From Konateibacter massiliensis (GTDB taxonomy: Bacteria; Bacillota; Clostridia; Lachnospirales; Lachnospiraceae): 64,000 nt of DNA. Positions 53,062-61,197 of the stretch are shown here, piece after piece (position 1 is the first letter of the stretch; each line of letters starts with the position of its first letter). The notes beneath the pieces are model-generated. The model searched no databases, was not told the origin of the DNA, and saw nothing but the letters and a program-made list of their open reading frames with translations. The stretch is taken from NCBI RefSeq assembly GCF_900184995.1, contig NZ_LT860099.1:646269-710268 (forward strand), in the 5' to 3' direction. Made by a program: the position numbers and the translations under genes.

Positions 53062-53559
53062 TCACTCAACCAAGTTTAGGCTCTCTATCCATGCAAGCGC
53101 CTCGCCTTGTGATATCCTGCTTCTGAGCAGCTTACCCGGTCTCCAATTAGTGGAATCAGGGCAACTCACACGAAGATTTTCTTCAGTTTTGCCAAAGCCG
53201 CTGCCACCGGAGGTCGCAAATGGAATAACTGTCTTTTCTGAAAAGTCATAGCTTTCTAAGAATGTATTGATGATGGTGGGCGCTACATACCACCAGATGG
53301 GAAATCCCACAAAGACAACATCATATTTGTCCATGTCCAAAACCGTACCGGCAATTACAGGACGAGATGCTTTATCCTTCATCTCAACCGTACTGCGGCT
53401 TTTTTGATTGTTCCAGTCCAAATCCACTGCGGTGTAAGGAGTTTCCGGTTCAATCTCATGCAGGTCAGCTCCGATTGTCTCCGCCAGCGTTTTTGCAACA
53501 TTTGCGGTTACACCGCTTGCCGAAAAATATGTTATGAGAATATTCTTTTTGCTGTTCAT
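53062..53559 (-). CDS. Flavodoxin
   Basis: A 165-residue FMN-binding electron-transfer protein: phosphate-binding loop TYFSASGVTANVAKTLAE at the N-terminus and isoalloxazine-contacting VGFPIWWYVAP. The form with DLHEIEPETPYT and a C-terminal TSGGSGFGKTEENL is common in Firmicutes stress operons. First gene of the minus-strand unit. It might feed electrons to redox partners of the aldehyde-response unit; partner unknown. Confidence 0.93.
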   Translation of the reverse strand: MNSKKNILITYFSASGVTANVAKTLAETIGADLHEIEPETPYTAVDLDWNNQKSRSTVEMKDKASRPVIAGTVLDMDKYDVVFVGFPIWWYVAPTIINTFLESYDFSEKTVIPFATSGGSGFGKTEENLRVSCPDSTNWRPGKLLRSRISQGEALAWIESLNLVE

Positions 53560-53590
53560 ATTGTCCTCCTGTTTTGTTTCGGTAGTTTGA

Positions 53591-53622
53591 TTGACAAATC
53601 ACATAAGCTGTGATAGTATAAT
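53591..53622 (+). promoter_or_regulatory. merR promoter with 20-base spacer and dyad
   Basis: On the plus strand TTGACA (53591-53596) and TATAAT (53617-53622) are 20 bases apart. A perfect dyad, ATCACA-TAAGC-TGTGAT (53598-53614), fills the spacer. The over-long spacer plus dyad is typical of MerR-type control, but the dyad differs from the AdhR box. Confidence 0.6.
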
Positions 53623-53651
53623 CATACTACTTAAAGTTAACTTTAAGTCAA
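53621..53651 (-). promoter_or_regulatory. AdhR-type operator and promoter of the flavodoxin-AKR operon
   Basis: On the minus strand TTGACT (53651-53646) and TATGAT (53626-53621) are 19 bases apart. Between and overlapping them lies a perfect 20-bp palindrome (53629-53648) containing CTTAAAG-TTAA-CTTTAAG. This is exactly the CTTAAAG-N4-CTTTAAG box reported for Bacillus subtilis AdhR, placed where MerR regulators untwist long-spacer promoters. Confidence 0.88.
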
Positions 53652-53687
53652 TAGGAAAATCAAAAAAATTTTATGAGGTAATTTACT

Positions 53688-54137
53688 ATGCTATATACGA
53701 TTAGAGACGCTGCGGCTCATGTTGGGATTGCAGCTTCGACCCTACGTTATTATGATAAAGAGGGACTGCTTCCCTTTGTTGAACGTTCCAGTGGTGGCAT
53801 TCGTATGTTTGGGGAAGCTGATATAGACTGGCTTCAATTGATAGAATGTTTAAAGGCGACCGGGATGTCCATTAAAGATATTAAAAAATTTATCGATTTA
53901 TATATGGAGGGCGACTCAACACTAGAACCTCGCCGGGACATGTTTTATGAGAGGAAGCAAGCGGTAGAAAAGCAAATGGAGGCATTGCAGAAAACTCTTG
54001 ATTTTATCAAGTATAAATGCTGGTTTTATGATACTTCCGTTGCCGCTGGCTCTTCCGATATTCATAAAAGCATGAAGCAGGAGGATATACCAGAGGAAAT
54101 ACAGGAAATGAAATTAAACGCGGGAATTGCAAAATAA
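53688..54137 (+). CDS. MerR family regulator, AdhR/NmlR-like
   Basis: A 149-residue MerR protein: winged HTH (residues 3-70, with AAHVGIAASTLRYYDKEGLL) and a coiled-coil dimerisation helix. Cys54 in LIECLKATGM is at the position of the aldehyde-sensing Cys of AdhR/NmlR regulators. Cys111 in YKCWFYD is a second family cysteine. It is divergent from the flavodoxin-CMD-AKR operon and its operator lies between. It most probably activates that operon in response to aldehydes or other electrophiles. Confidence 0.9.
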   Translation: MLYTIRDAAAHVGIAASTLRYYDKEGLLPFVERSSGGIRMFGEADIDWLQLIECLKATGMSIKDIKKFIDLYMEGDSTLEPRRDMFYERKQAVEKQMEALQKTLDFIKYKCWFYDTSVAAGSSDIHKSMKQEDIPEEIQEMKLNAGIAK

Positions 54138-54194
54138 TATTCCTAAAACCAGCATCAGGCCTCCCCGCTGTGTCCTATGTAAACACCTGCACAC

Positions 54195-54239
54195 AAAAAC
54201 TCGCGAACCTTGGTAAAAATCAAGGCTTTGCGAGTTTTA
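54195..54239 (+). terminator. Terminator after the merR gene
   Basis: AAAACTCGCGAACCTTG pairs with CAAGGCTTTGCGAGTTTT around an A-rich loop, ending in TTTTATATTTTA on the plus strand. Confidence 0.8.
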
Positions 54240-54248
54240 TATTTTATA

Positions 54249-54441
54249 TTAATTAGATTGCTCGCAGGTATGGCTCGAAATGTCTATAAGACCTCTATCC
54301 AGATAGCTTTGCGCTGCAATCTTAAAAGTCTCTACATTAGTGTATGCAGCTACAATTTCATCTATCGTAACTTTCTTCAATCCGTAGGTCACATAGTTTT
54401 CCCTTTATCTGCTCTTTTTCAAGCTCACTAAACCGTGGCAT
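54249..54441 (-). pseudogene. Remnant of a TetR family regulator gene
   Basis: An ATG at 54441 opens MPRFSELEKEQIKGKL, a typical TetR beginning, but it shifts frame after about 16 codons. The frame beyond continues as TYGLKKVTIDEIVAA, the TetR HTH, and stops at 54249 after about 60 more codons. The piece expected between the two (about nine residues of helix 1) is missing, consistent with a deletion that broke the frame. The rest of the effector domain is absent. It explains part of the 400-base gap; the remaining 54442-54537 holds nothing I recognise. Confidence 0.7.
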
Positions 54442-54537
54442 AATAATTATCCTCGTCTTTCCGATTCCAAATGTATAATCTGGCTTCTGTTTCCGGTTGA
54501 AGGAAAAATATTTAATAGTCTAAAAATAATCTTCACT

Positions 54538-54909
54538 TTACTTCCCACTATTTTGAAACAAGATACCACAAATACTGCAATTTTTGTCCTCTGCTTTTAC
54601 TGCTCTGTTTCCGCAAGATTGGCATTCATATAATCCATCTTCCAAAGTAAGTTTTACATTTTTTTGAGTCTCATAATACAAATTCTGTTTTTTGTCTTGA
54701 TGAAATTCAATTGCAAGCAATACACTAAAGAAAAATATAATTGTAATACCAAATCCAAAAGACACCTTTGCCCAAATAACAAGCATAGCATTTTTATAAA
54801 CAAGCATAACCAAGCTTATAATCCCGGGTAAAAGGAATGTAAAAAACGCAGCGAAACTTAGAATTCTTCCGCCATACCCAATTGAGTTTATTTTTTTCAC
54901 TCTCATCAC
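54538..54909 (-). CDS. Small membrane protein with C-terminal zinc ribbon
   Basis: A 123-residue protein of unknown function. Two membrane segments (FAAFFTFLLPGIISLVMLVY and VSFGFGITIIFFFSVLLAIE) are followed by a cytoplasmic zinc-ribbon-like motif, CQSCGNRAVKAEDKNCSICG (two CxxC knuckles). The N-terminus is ambiguous by one codon (ATGATG). It stands between a TetR remnant and a nitroreductase gene; no operon partner is evident. Possibly a membrane-anchored zinc-ribbon protein with a structural or sensing role. Confidence 0.75.
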   Translation of the reverse strand: MMRVKKINSIGYGGRILSFAAFFTFLLPGIISLVMLVYKNAMLVIWAKVSFGFGITIIFFFSVLLAIEFHQDKKQNLYYETQKNVKLTLEDGLYECQSCGNRAVKAEDKNCSICGILFQNSGK

Positions 54910-54982
54910 ACCCCTATATGAACTAAATAATTATTTTAGTATGTATAATATATAACGGTATAGTCGGATTGTCAAACATATG

Positions 54983-55025
54983 CAAAAAAGCAAGAGACAG
55001 TCACTTACTTCACTATCTCTCGCTT
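54983..55025 (-). terminator. Terminator after the nitroreductase gene
   Basis: AAGCGAGAGA pairs with TCTCTTGCTT around an 18-base loop, followed by TTTTG on the minus strand. Confidence 0.75.
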
Positions 55026-55035
55026 ATTCACACAA

Positions 55036-55614
55036 TTAATCGATTGTCTCCACCAATATTTCCTCAAAGCTTCTCTTTGGAACATGGTGCACATCATTTT
55101 CGTCTCGATAATACTTGATATCCCCGTCAGCAGGAAGCGGCTCCAAGACAACTTCTTCCTTCGGATAACCTAGTGCGATGACGAGTGCAATTTCGTATTT
55201 TTCTTCCAGCTTAAGAATCTCAGTCAGCTTGCTTCTGTTTACCGCTCCAAGAAAGCAGCCTCCAAAGCCTAACTCTGACGCTCCAAGAAAAATACTCTGC
55301 GCACAGATCCCCTCGTCAACCGATGTCGCCTTTGAAATGGTAGTATCCCGTAACATAATAATATAGGCACTCGGTCTTTCCCCCTCTGTAGGACCGTTCC
55401 AATCCTTTAAATACCCTGCCCACGCAAGTGTACCAAATATCTCTTCATTTTTCGCTCTGGAGGAAGAAATAATATATTTTAAGGGCTGTTTGTTTGCCGC
55501 GCTTGGTGAAAATCTTGCAAGCTCGACCAATTGCTCCAGCTCTTTTCTTGTGATTTCCTTCTCCTCATAAAATCTACGATAAGAACGACTTTTTAAAACC
55601 AATTCCTTCATCAT
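55036..55614 (-). CDS. Nitroreductase family FMN protein
   Basis: A 192-residue FMN-dependent oxidoreductase. The family beginning KSRSYRRFYEEKEI and ELARFSPSAANKQPLKYIIS are clear; the late FGGCFLGAVNRSKL and VIALGYPKEEVV are also typical. It probably reduces nitro compounds, quinones or other electrophiles with NAD(P)H. Reverse strand between a TetR remnant/zinc-ribbon gene and the trmD operon. Whether the lost TetR gene regulated it cannot be judged. Confidence 0.94.
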   Translation of the reverse strand: MMKELVLKSRSYRRFYEEKEITRKELEQLVELARFSPSAANKQPLKYIISSSRAKNEEIFGTLAWAGYLKDWNGPTEGERPSAYIIMLRDTTISKATSVDEGICAQSIFLGASELGFGGCFLGAVNRSKLTEILKLEEKYEIALVIALGYPKEEVVLEPLPADGDIKYYRDENDVHHVPKRSFEEILVETID

Positions 55615-55696
55615 ATTATAATCCTCCTTTATGTGTGCTCATTATTTTAACCTTATCAAGTAAGCAGCGTAGCGAATTACGAATATCCGCTTTGAC

Positions 55697-56416
55697 TTAC
55701 CTCCCCAAAAACTCCCTGTCCTTCTTTGTCAACTCCGCTTTTTCAAGCAAATCTGGTCTTCTTTCAGCGGTGCGAAGCAACGACTGCTCGTGTCTCCATT
55801 GTTCTACATTGCCGTGATGTCCAGACATAAGCACCTCGGGCACCTTTTTTCCCATCCACTCAACAGGTCTGCTGTACTGCGGATATTCCAGTAGATTATC
55901 CTGAAACGATTCAAACTCCGCAGATACCTCATTGTTCAACACACCCGGAACAAGCCTCGAGATAGCATCTATCATAACCATCGCCGGTAGCTCTCCGCCT
56001 GTCAGCACGTAATCGCCGATAGAAATATTGTCTGTCACAATTTCCTCCAGAACTCTTTCATCAATTCCCTCATAATGTCCGCAGAGAAAAACCAAATCCT
56101 CCTCCGCTGCAAGCTCCTGGGCAATCTCCTGATTAAATACACGGCCCTGTGGTGTTAAAAATACAACTCTCGGCTTTCGCCCTATTTTTTCTGCAACAGC
56201 TTCATAAGCACCGTACACCGGCTCTGCCTGCATCACCATGCCTGCTCCGCCGCCATACGGATAATCATCTACTTTTTTATGCTTATTTGTCGAAAAGTCT
56301 CTTATATCAACGGTATTTAAAGAAATCAATCCATTCTCTATTGCCCTTCCGATAATACTCGTATTCAAGCCATCCACAATCATCTGCGGAAATAAAGTCA
56401 ATACATGGTAATTCAT
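55697..56416 (-). CDS. trmD: tRNA (guanine-N1)-methyltransferase
   Basis: Methylates G37 of tRNAs at N1. The trefoil-knot SAM-binding region is seen in [20 protein letters not shown] and [20 protein letters not shown]. The 239-residue length and HVLTLFPQM start are typical. It overlaps rimM by 4 bases. The ribosomal protein gene rplS, usual next gene in this operon, is not present downstream here. Confidence 0.96.
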   Translation of the reverse strand: MNYHVLTLFPQMIVDGLNTSIIGRAIENGLISLNTVDIRDFSTNKHKKVDDYPYGGGAGMVMQAEPVYGAYEAVAEKIGRKPRVVFLTPQGRVFNQEIAQELAAEEDLVFLCGHYEGIDERVLEEIVTDNISIGDYVLTGGELPAMVMIDAISRLVPGVLNNEVSAEFESFQDNLLEYPQYSRPVEWMGKKVPEVLMSGHHGNVEQWRHEQSLLRTAERRPDLLEKAELTKKDREFLGR

Positions 56417-56925
56417 TCGTCCAGTAATCCCTTCATAATATGCACTTTCATAATCTGATTCTCAATATCTACGTCCAAAATACACTGCTTGATTGCAGGC
56501 AGAAGCACTTCCTTGCCCTCTGTTGTCGTAACAACATAGACATCGTTTGCTCCCGTCACAAGAACCTCTTTCAAAGTTCCAAAGTCTCTTTCTTCGTCCG
56601 TTACGACCTTCATGCCAATCATATCTGCAATAAAATACTCATTTTTCTTTAATTTTACCGCATTTTCCCTTGTCACCAAGAGATTTTTCCCTTTATATTT
56701 CTCAACATCATTTATATTATCAATTCCCTTGAATTTTAAAATAACGTACTGTTTAAAAAACTTTACGCCCTCTATTTCAAGTTCAATATTCTCTTTTCCG
56801 GTATCCAACAATACATTTTTTAATTTTTTAAAACGGTTCACATCATCCGTCGTAGGGAATACCTTGACTTCACCTTTAATCCCATGTGTCTGTGTAATGA
56901 CACCAACCTGCAATAAATTCTCCAT
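56413..56925 (-). CDS. rimM: Ribosome maturation factor RimM
   Basis: A 30S assembly factor that binds uS19. A 170-residue protein with an N-terminal barrel beginning [20 protein letters not shown] and a C-terminal PRC-barrel-like region ([20 protein letters not shown]). Directly upstream of trmD with ATGA overlap, separated from khpA by an internal terminator-like hairpin. Confidence 0.95.
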   Translation of the reverse strand: MENLLQVGVITQTHGIKGEVKVFPTTDDVNRFKKLKNVLLDTGKENIELEIEGVKFFKQYVILKFKGIDNINDVEKYKGKNLLVTRENAVKLKKNEYFIADMIGMKVVTDEERDFGTLKEVLVTGANDVYVVTTTEGKEVLLPAIKQCILDVDIENQIMKVHIMKGLLDE

Positions 56926-56950
56926 AAACAGTCTTATCCCTTTCTATACT

Positions 56951-56973
56951 AAAAAGGCGACCTTCGTCGCCTT
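56951..56973 (-). terminator. Terminator-like hairpin between khpA and rimM
   Basis: AAGGCGAC-GAAG-GTCGCCTT followed by TTT on the minus strand: a compact GC-rich stem with a tetraloop and short T run. It sits inside the operon and could lower rimM-trmD expression relative to rpsP-khpA. Confidence 0.7.
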
Positions 56974-56980
56974 CCAACTA

Positions 56981-57211
56981 TTATTGTACAATATCAACTA
57001 TAACTTTCTTCTCGTCTTTGGAGGCTGCTGCTTTCACAACAGAACGGATTGCTTTTGCGATACGACCTTGCTTTCCAATTACTTTTCCCATATCCTCTTG
57101 TGCTACACGTAGCTCAATAACTATGGAATCGTCTTTTTCTGTCTCCGTTACAACAACTTCATCCGGACTATCAACAAGTGACTTTGCAATGACTTCTACC
57201 AATTCTTTCAT
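56981..57211 (-). CDS. khpA: KH-domain RNA-binding protein KhpA
   Basis: A 76-residue single KH-domain protein. The GxxG loop is GKVIGKQGRIAKAIRSVVKA. In Firmicutes, KhpA partners with KhpB/EloR and affects cell elongation and RNA metabolism. Its place between rpsP and rimM is conserved. AAGGAGG precedes the ATG. Confidence 0.94.
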   Translation of the reverse strand: MKELVEVIAKSLVDSPDEVVVTETEKDDSIVIELRVAQEDMGKVIGKQGRIAKAIRSVVKAAASKDEKKVIVDIVQ

Positions 57212-57246
57212 TATGAAACCTCCTTATCTGCCAATTGAATAGTCAA

Positions 57247-57273
57247 GTTGAAAGCTAACTGGTAGCTTTCAAC
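57247..57273 (-). promoter_or_regulatory. Perfect hairpin between rpsP and khpA
   Basis: GTTGAAAGCTA and TAGCTTTCAAC (11 bp, perfect) with a 5-base loop, lying 35 bases before khpA. There is no T tract, so it may be an RNA-processing or stabilising stem rather than a terminator. Confidence 0.5.
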
Positions 57274-57290
57274 TATATGAATTACTCTTA

Positions 57291-57536
57291 TTATTTTGTA
57301 ATTCCTGCTATTTTGAATAATTTTCCTACTACTTCTGTAGGCTGAGCACCGTTTGCTAACCATTTCTTTGCTAATTCTTCATTAATATGGAATTCGCTAG
57401 GATTTTTAGTAGCATCATAAGTACCGATTTCTTCAACAAATCTTCCGTCTCTTGGAGATCTGGAATCAGCAACAATTATTCTATAGAAAGGAGCCTTTTT
57501 CTGTCCCATTCTTCTCAATCTGATTTTAACTGCCAT
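57291..57536 (-). CDS. rpsP: 30S ribosomal protein S16 (bS16)
   Basis: An 81-residue primary 30S protein. The start [19 protein letters not shown] and [13 protein letters not shown] are unmistakable. It lies 37 bases after ffh, within the ylxM-ffh-rpsP-khpA-rimM-trmD order typical of Firmicutes. Confidence 0.98.
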   Translation of the reverse strand: MAVKIRLRRMGQKKAPFYRIIVADSRSPRDGRFVEEIGTYDATKNPSEFHINEELAKKWLANGAQPTEVVGKLFKIAGITK

Positions 57537-57573
57537 TGTATTTTCACCTCCTAAATTTTTTTAAATATATATG

Positions 57574-58929
57574 TTAAAAAGGAAGTTTAAACTTACCCTT
57601 TTTACCCATTAGACCGCCCATACCGCCGCCTCCCATGAGGCCTGGCATCTGCTTCATCATCTTTTTCGCCTGTTCAAACTGCTTCACAAGCTTGTTCACT
57701 TCACTGATATCGACTCCTGCTCCGTTTGCAATTCTTCGCTTTCTGGAAGGATTTAAAATATCCGGATTACTTCTCTCCGCAGGGGTCATTGATAAAATAA
57801 TTGCCTCTGTTTTGCCGAGTGCTTTTTCATCTATCATATCGAGATTGACCTGACCGCCCATCCCCGGAAGCATCTTCATGATTTCTCCAAAGCCGCCCAT
57901 TTTCTTCATCTGATTCATACTATCTAAGTAATCATCAAAACCAAACTGAGCTTTTTTTAATTTCTTTTCCATTTCCTTGGCTTTGTCTTCATCGATATCT
58001 ACCTGAGCCTTCTCAATTAAGGTGAGAATATCGCCCATTCCAAGTATTCTGGAAGCCATTCTGTCCGGGTAAAACTGCTCTAAATCTGAGAGCTTTTCTC
58101 CCATACCAACATATAAAATCGGGCGTCCTGTCACGGCTCTGATGGAAAGTGCCGCACCGCCTCTTGTATCGCCGTCAAGCTTTGTCAGCACGACGCCGTC
58201 AATACCAATCTTTTCCTCGAACATTCCCGCAACATTTACAGCGTCCTGTCCGGTCATGGCATCCACCACCAATAAGGTCTGGTGAACATCCACGTTTTCT
58301 TTGATTTCTACCAGCTCGTTCATCATATCCTCATCTACATGAAGACGTCCGGCTGTATCTAAAATCACGACATTGAAGCCATTTTTTGATGCGTGCTCAA
58401 CTGCCGCTTTTGCTATGTTAACAGGCTTGTGTCCGTCTCCCATTGAGAATACTTCCACGCCCTGCTTTTCGCCGTTAATCTGTAACTGCTTGATTGCCGC
58501 CGGTCTGTATATATCACAGGCTACAAGCAGCGGATTTTTGCCCTTGCTCTTTAGCTTTCCTGCAATCTTGGCTGTTGTGGTCGTCTTACCGGCACCCTGA
58601 AGACCTGCCATCATAATGACCGTAATTTCACCGCCTGATTTCAAGCTAATCTCGGTGGTCTCGGAACCCATGAGGTTAATCATCTCTTCATTTACAATCT
58701 TGATAACCATCTGTCCCGGTGTAAGGCTTTGTAAGACATCCTGTCCGATAGCACGTTCCTGAACCGTCTTGACAAACTGCTTTACTACCTTAAAGCTTAC
58801 ATCCGCCTCAAGCAGTGCCATTTTTACCTCTTTCAGAGCGGCTTTTACATCTTCCTCCGTCAAACGGCCTTTGCTTCTTAAATTTTTAAATACATTTTGT
58901 AATTTATCTGTCAAGCTTTCAAAAGCCAT
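57574..58929 (-). CDS. ffh: Signal recognition particle protein Ffh
   Basis: The SRP GTPase that targets membrane proteins (451 residues). NG domain: G1 GLQGAGKTTTTAKIA, G3 VILDTAGRLHVDEDM and G4 TKLDGDTRGGAALS. M domain: Met-rich C-terminus with KMMKQMPGLMGGGGMG, which binds signal sequences and SRP RNA. Begins 3 bases after ylxM. The SRP RNA gene itself is not in the window. Confidence 0.98.
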   Translation of the reverse strand: MAFESLTDKLQNVFKNLRSKGRLTEEDVKAALKEVKMALLEADVSFKVVKQFVKTVQERAIGQDVLQSLTPGQMVIKIVNEEMINLMGSETTEISLKSGGEITVIMMAGLQGAGKTTTTAKIAGKLKSKGKNPLLVACDIYRPAAIKQLQINGEKQGVEVFSMGDGHKPVNIAKAAVEHASKNGFNVVILDTAGRLHVDEDMMNELVEIKENVDVHQTLLVVDAMTGQDAVNVAGMFEEKIGIDGVVLTKLDGDTRGGAALSIRAVTGRPILYVGMGEKLSDLEQFYPDRMASRILGMGDILTLIEKAQVDIDEDKAKEMEKKLKKAQFGFDDYLDSMNQMKKMGGFGEIMKMLPGMGGQVNLDMIDEKALGKTEAIILSMTPAERSNPDILNPSRKRRIANGAGVDISEVNKLVKQFEQAKKMMKQMPGLMGGGGMGGLMGKKGKFKLPF

Positions 58930-58932
58930 ATG

Positions 58933-59277
58933 CTAAAACTCCTCCAATATTTGGTTCGATATTTTCTGGATTTCATTTATCTTCTCAGTCTGCTTTGTAC
59001 TCTCGAACTCTTTTGCCAACTGGTTAATACGGTTAATATTTTCCTTTGTACGAATGAATTTATCAACTAGATGGAGCTTTTCCTCATAGTCTGCCAGTAT
59101 CTTGTTGCACCTCTTTATCAAATCATGCACACCCTGACGGCTAATCCCCTGCTCCTCGGCAATTTCACTCAAGGATAAATCATTTAAAACAAAATCTTCA
59201 TATATATGTTTTTGATGGTCTGTCAGCAGTTCCCCATAAAAATCATATAGCAACGCCTGTTCCACAATTTTTTCCAT
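58933..59277 (-). CDS. ylxM: YlxM/p13 family helix-turn-helix protein
   Basis: A 114-residue HTH protein that in Firmicutes is an accessory of the SRP system. The helix-turn-helix is [20 protein letters not shown] followed by [12 protein letters not shown]-terminal [20 protein letters not shown] is characteristic. First gene of the ffh operon; coupled to ffh with a 3-base gap. Confidence 0.95.
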   Translation of the reverse strand: MEKIVEQALLYDFYGELLTDHQKHIYEDFVLNDLSLSEIAEEQGISRQGVHDLIKRCNKILADYEEKLHLVDKFIRTKENINRINQLAKEFESTKQTEKINEIQKISNQILEEF

Positions 59278-59294
59278 TCTTAATCACCTCTGTT

Positions 59295-59323
59295 ATCATA
59301 TACGAAAACAAAATGTCTGTCAA
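59295..59323 (-). promoter_or_regulatory. Promoter of the ylxM-ffh operon
   Basis: TTGACA (59323-59318) and TATGAT (59300-59295) are 17 bases apart on the minus strand, just before ylxM. Confidence 0.7.
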
Positions 59324-59460
59324 GTATTTTTTCTTTACATACAATATTTTTCTTTACACATACTTTACACATAGAAATTTTATTTTTTCTTATACTATTC
59401 TATGGCTAAAAATGGTATGATAATTTCTGGATAGACTTATACAAAGAAAGGACTTGCATT

Positions 59461-61197
59461 ATGTTTAAACTGGCACATTATTTAAAACACTATAAAAAGG
59501 AAGTGATTTTCGGTCCGTTTTTCAAACTACTGGAAGCTATTTTCGAGCTTATCGTTCCGCTCGTTATGGCTTCGATTATCGACGTCGGCATTAAAAATCA
59601 GGATATTTACTATATATATAGGATGGGAGGTCTCATGGTCTTTTTAGGCTTTATGGGACTGATTTTTGCGCTCATCTGCCAATACAATGCATCCGTGGCT
59701 TCCCAAGGGGTCGGCACTATGCTTCGAAATGATCTGTTTCGACATATCAACTCCCTGACCTTTTCGGAACTCGACCACATCGGAACCAATTCACTTATCA
59801 CGCGTATTACCAATGATGTAAACCAGATGCAGCTTGCGGTTGCCATGCTGATTCGCCTTGTCATAAGAGCCCCGTTTCTCGTGATTGGTTCAATTGTCAT
59901 GGCAATGATGCTTGATTTAAAGCTGTCACTTATCTTTATTGTTGTTGCACCGCTTGTTTCCGTTATTTTGTATTATGTGATGAGCCGTTCCGTTCCTTAT
60001 TATAAGGTAAGGCAATCAAAGGTGGATAAAATATCACTTATTACAAGGGAAAATTTGGAGGGTGCAAGGGTAATCCGCGCTTTTTCAAAGCAAAAGCATG
60101 AAATGGACCGTTTTGAGGAGGCAAATCAGGAGGTTACAGACATTGTAATTCGTGTCGGAAAGCTTTCTGCCATTCTAAATCCTGCGACCTTTGTCATCTT
60201 AAACGGGGCTATCATTGCAATTATCTGGTTTGGCGGAAAACAGGTTGATTTAGGTTTTCTGGCGCAGGGACAAATTATCGCCTTCGTCAATTATATGACA
60301 CAAATTTCACTCGCACTCGTTGTTGTTGCAAATCTTGTTGTTATTTTTACAAAGGCAAGCGCCTCCGCCGCGCGAATTAATGAAATTTTGGAGACAGCAC
60401 CTTCTTTTTCTGAAGGAAGCAAGACGGCATCTTCTGATGGAAAAAATGATATTCCTAAAATTTCTTTTCAAAATGTCTCCTTCTCCTATTCCGGATCAGA
60501 GGAATATTCCCTCACTGATTTGACCTTTGATGTCTTTTCCGGTCAGACCATCGGCATTATCGGCGGTACAGGCTCAGGTAAGTCTACCCTTGTAAATCTC
60601 CTGCCCCGCTTTTATGATGTCACAAAGGGAGAAATTTTGATCGACGGCGTGTCGATTAAGGATTACAATTTTGAGGCACTGAGAGGGAAATTTGGTATTG
60701 TTCCCCAAAAGGCTGTTTTATTTAAAGGAACCATCGCGGATAATCTGCGCTGGCGAAAGGCGGATGCGACAGAGCTTGAAATAGAAAAAGCCTTAAAAAC
60801 TGCGCAGGCATTTGACTTCGTAAACAGCTCCAGAGATAAATGCAACACCATGATTTTACAGGGAGGAAAAAACCTGTCAGGTGGACAAAAACAGCGTCTC
60901 ACTATTGCAAGAGCGCTTGTCGGTAATCCTGAGATACTGATTCTCGATGACAGCTCGAGTGCATTAGACTATGCCACAGACGCTGCTCTTCGAACCGCCC
61001 TCAAAAAGGACAGCAAAAACGCAACTGTTTTTCTTGTATCCCAGCGTGCAAACAGCATCAAGCATGCGGATAAAATACTTGTTTTGGACGATGGGCACCT
61101 TGTCGGTGCAGGCACTCACGACCAGCTCTTTGAGAACTGTGAGACTTATCGGGAAATTTGTCTTTCCCAGCTTAGCAGTGAGGAGGTAAATAAATAA
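59461..61197 (+). CDS. ABC exporter half-transporter with degenerate catalytic site (subunit 1)
   Basis: A 578-residue type I ABC half-transporter (six membrane spans plus ATPase). Walker A is GGTGSGKSTL and signature LSGGQKQRL, but Walker B ends ILILDDSSS (Asp instead of the catalytic Glu) and the switch region reads VSQRANS (Gln in place of His). This is the known pattern of the degenerate-site subunit in heterodimeric exporters such as BmrCD or TM287/288. AAAGGA precedes the ATG. The gene overlaps its partner by 1 base (TAATG). Confidence 0.95.
   Translation: MFKLAHYLKHYKKEVIFGPFFKLLEAIFELIVPLVMASIIDVGIKNQDIYYIYRMGGLMVFLGFMGLIFALICQYNASVASQGVGTMLRNDLFRHINSLTFSELDHIGTNSLITRITNDVNQMQLAVAMLIRLVIRAPFLVIGSIVMAMMLDLKLSLIFIVVAPLVSVILYYVMSRSVPYYKVRQSKVDKISLITRENLEGARVIRAFSKQKHEMDRFEEANQEVTDIVIRVGKLSAILNPATFVILNGAIIAIIWFGGKQVDLGFLAQGQIIAFVNYMTQISLALVVVANLVVIFTKASASAARINEILETAPSFSEGSKTASSDGKNDIPKISFQNVSFSYSGSEEYSLTDLTFDVFSGQTIGIIGGTGSGKSTLVNLLPRFYDVTKGEILIDGVSIKDYNFEALRGKFGIVPQKAVLFKGTIADNLRWRKADATELEIEKALKTAQAFDFVNSSRDKCNTMILQGGKNLSGGQKQRLTIARALVGNPEILILDDSSSALDYATDAALRTALKKDSKNATVFLVSQRANSIKHADKILVLDDGHLVGAGTHDQLFENCETYREICLSQLSSEEVNK

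Noticed and set aside
55640-55696. Near-palindrome AGCGGAT...ATTCGCT after trmD, considered as another copy of the dispersed repeat
   Set aside because: It lacks the CGAGCGGG block and the GTGCGCATTTT tail, so it is not the same element.
59380-59460. Plus-strand promoter for the ABC exporter genes (TATGAT near 59420)
   Set aside because: No convincing -35 at a suitable distance.
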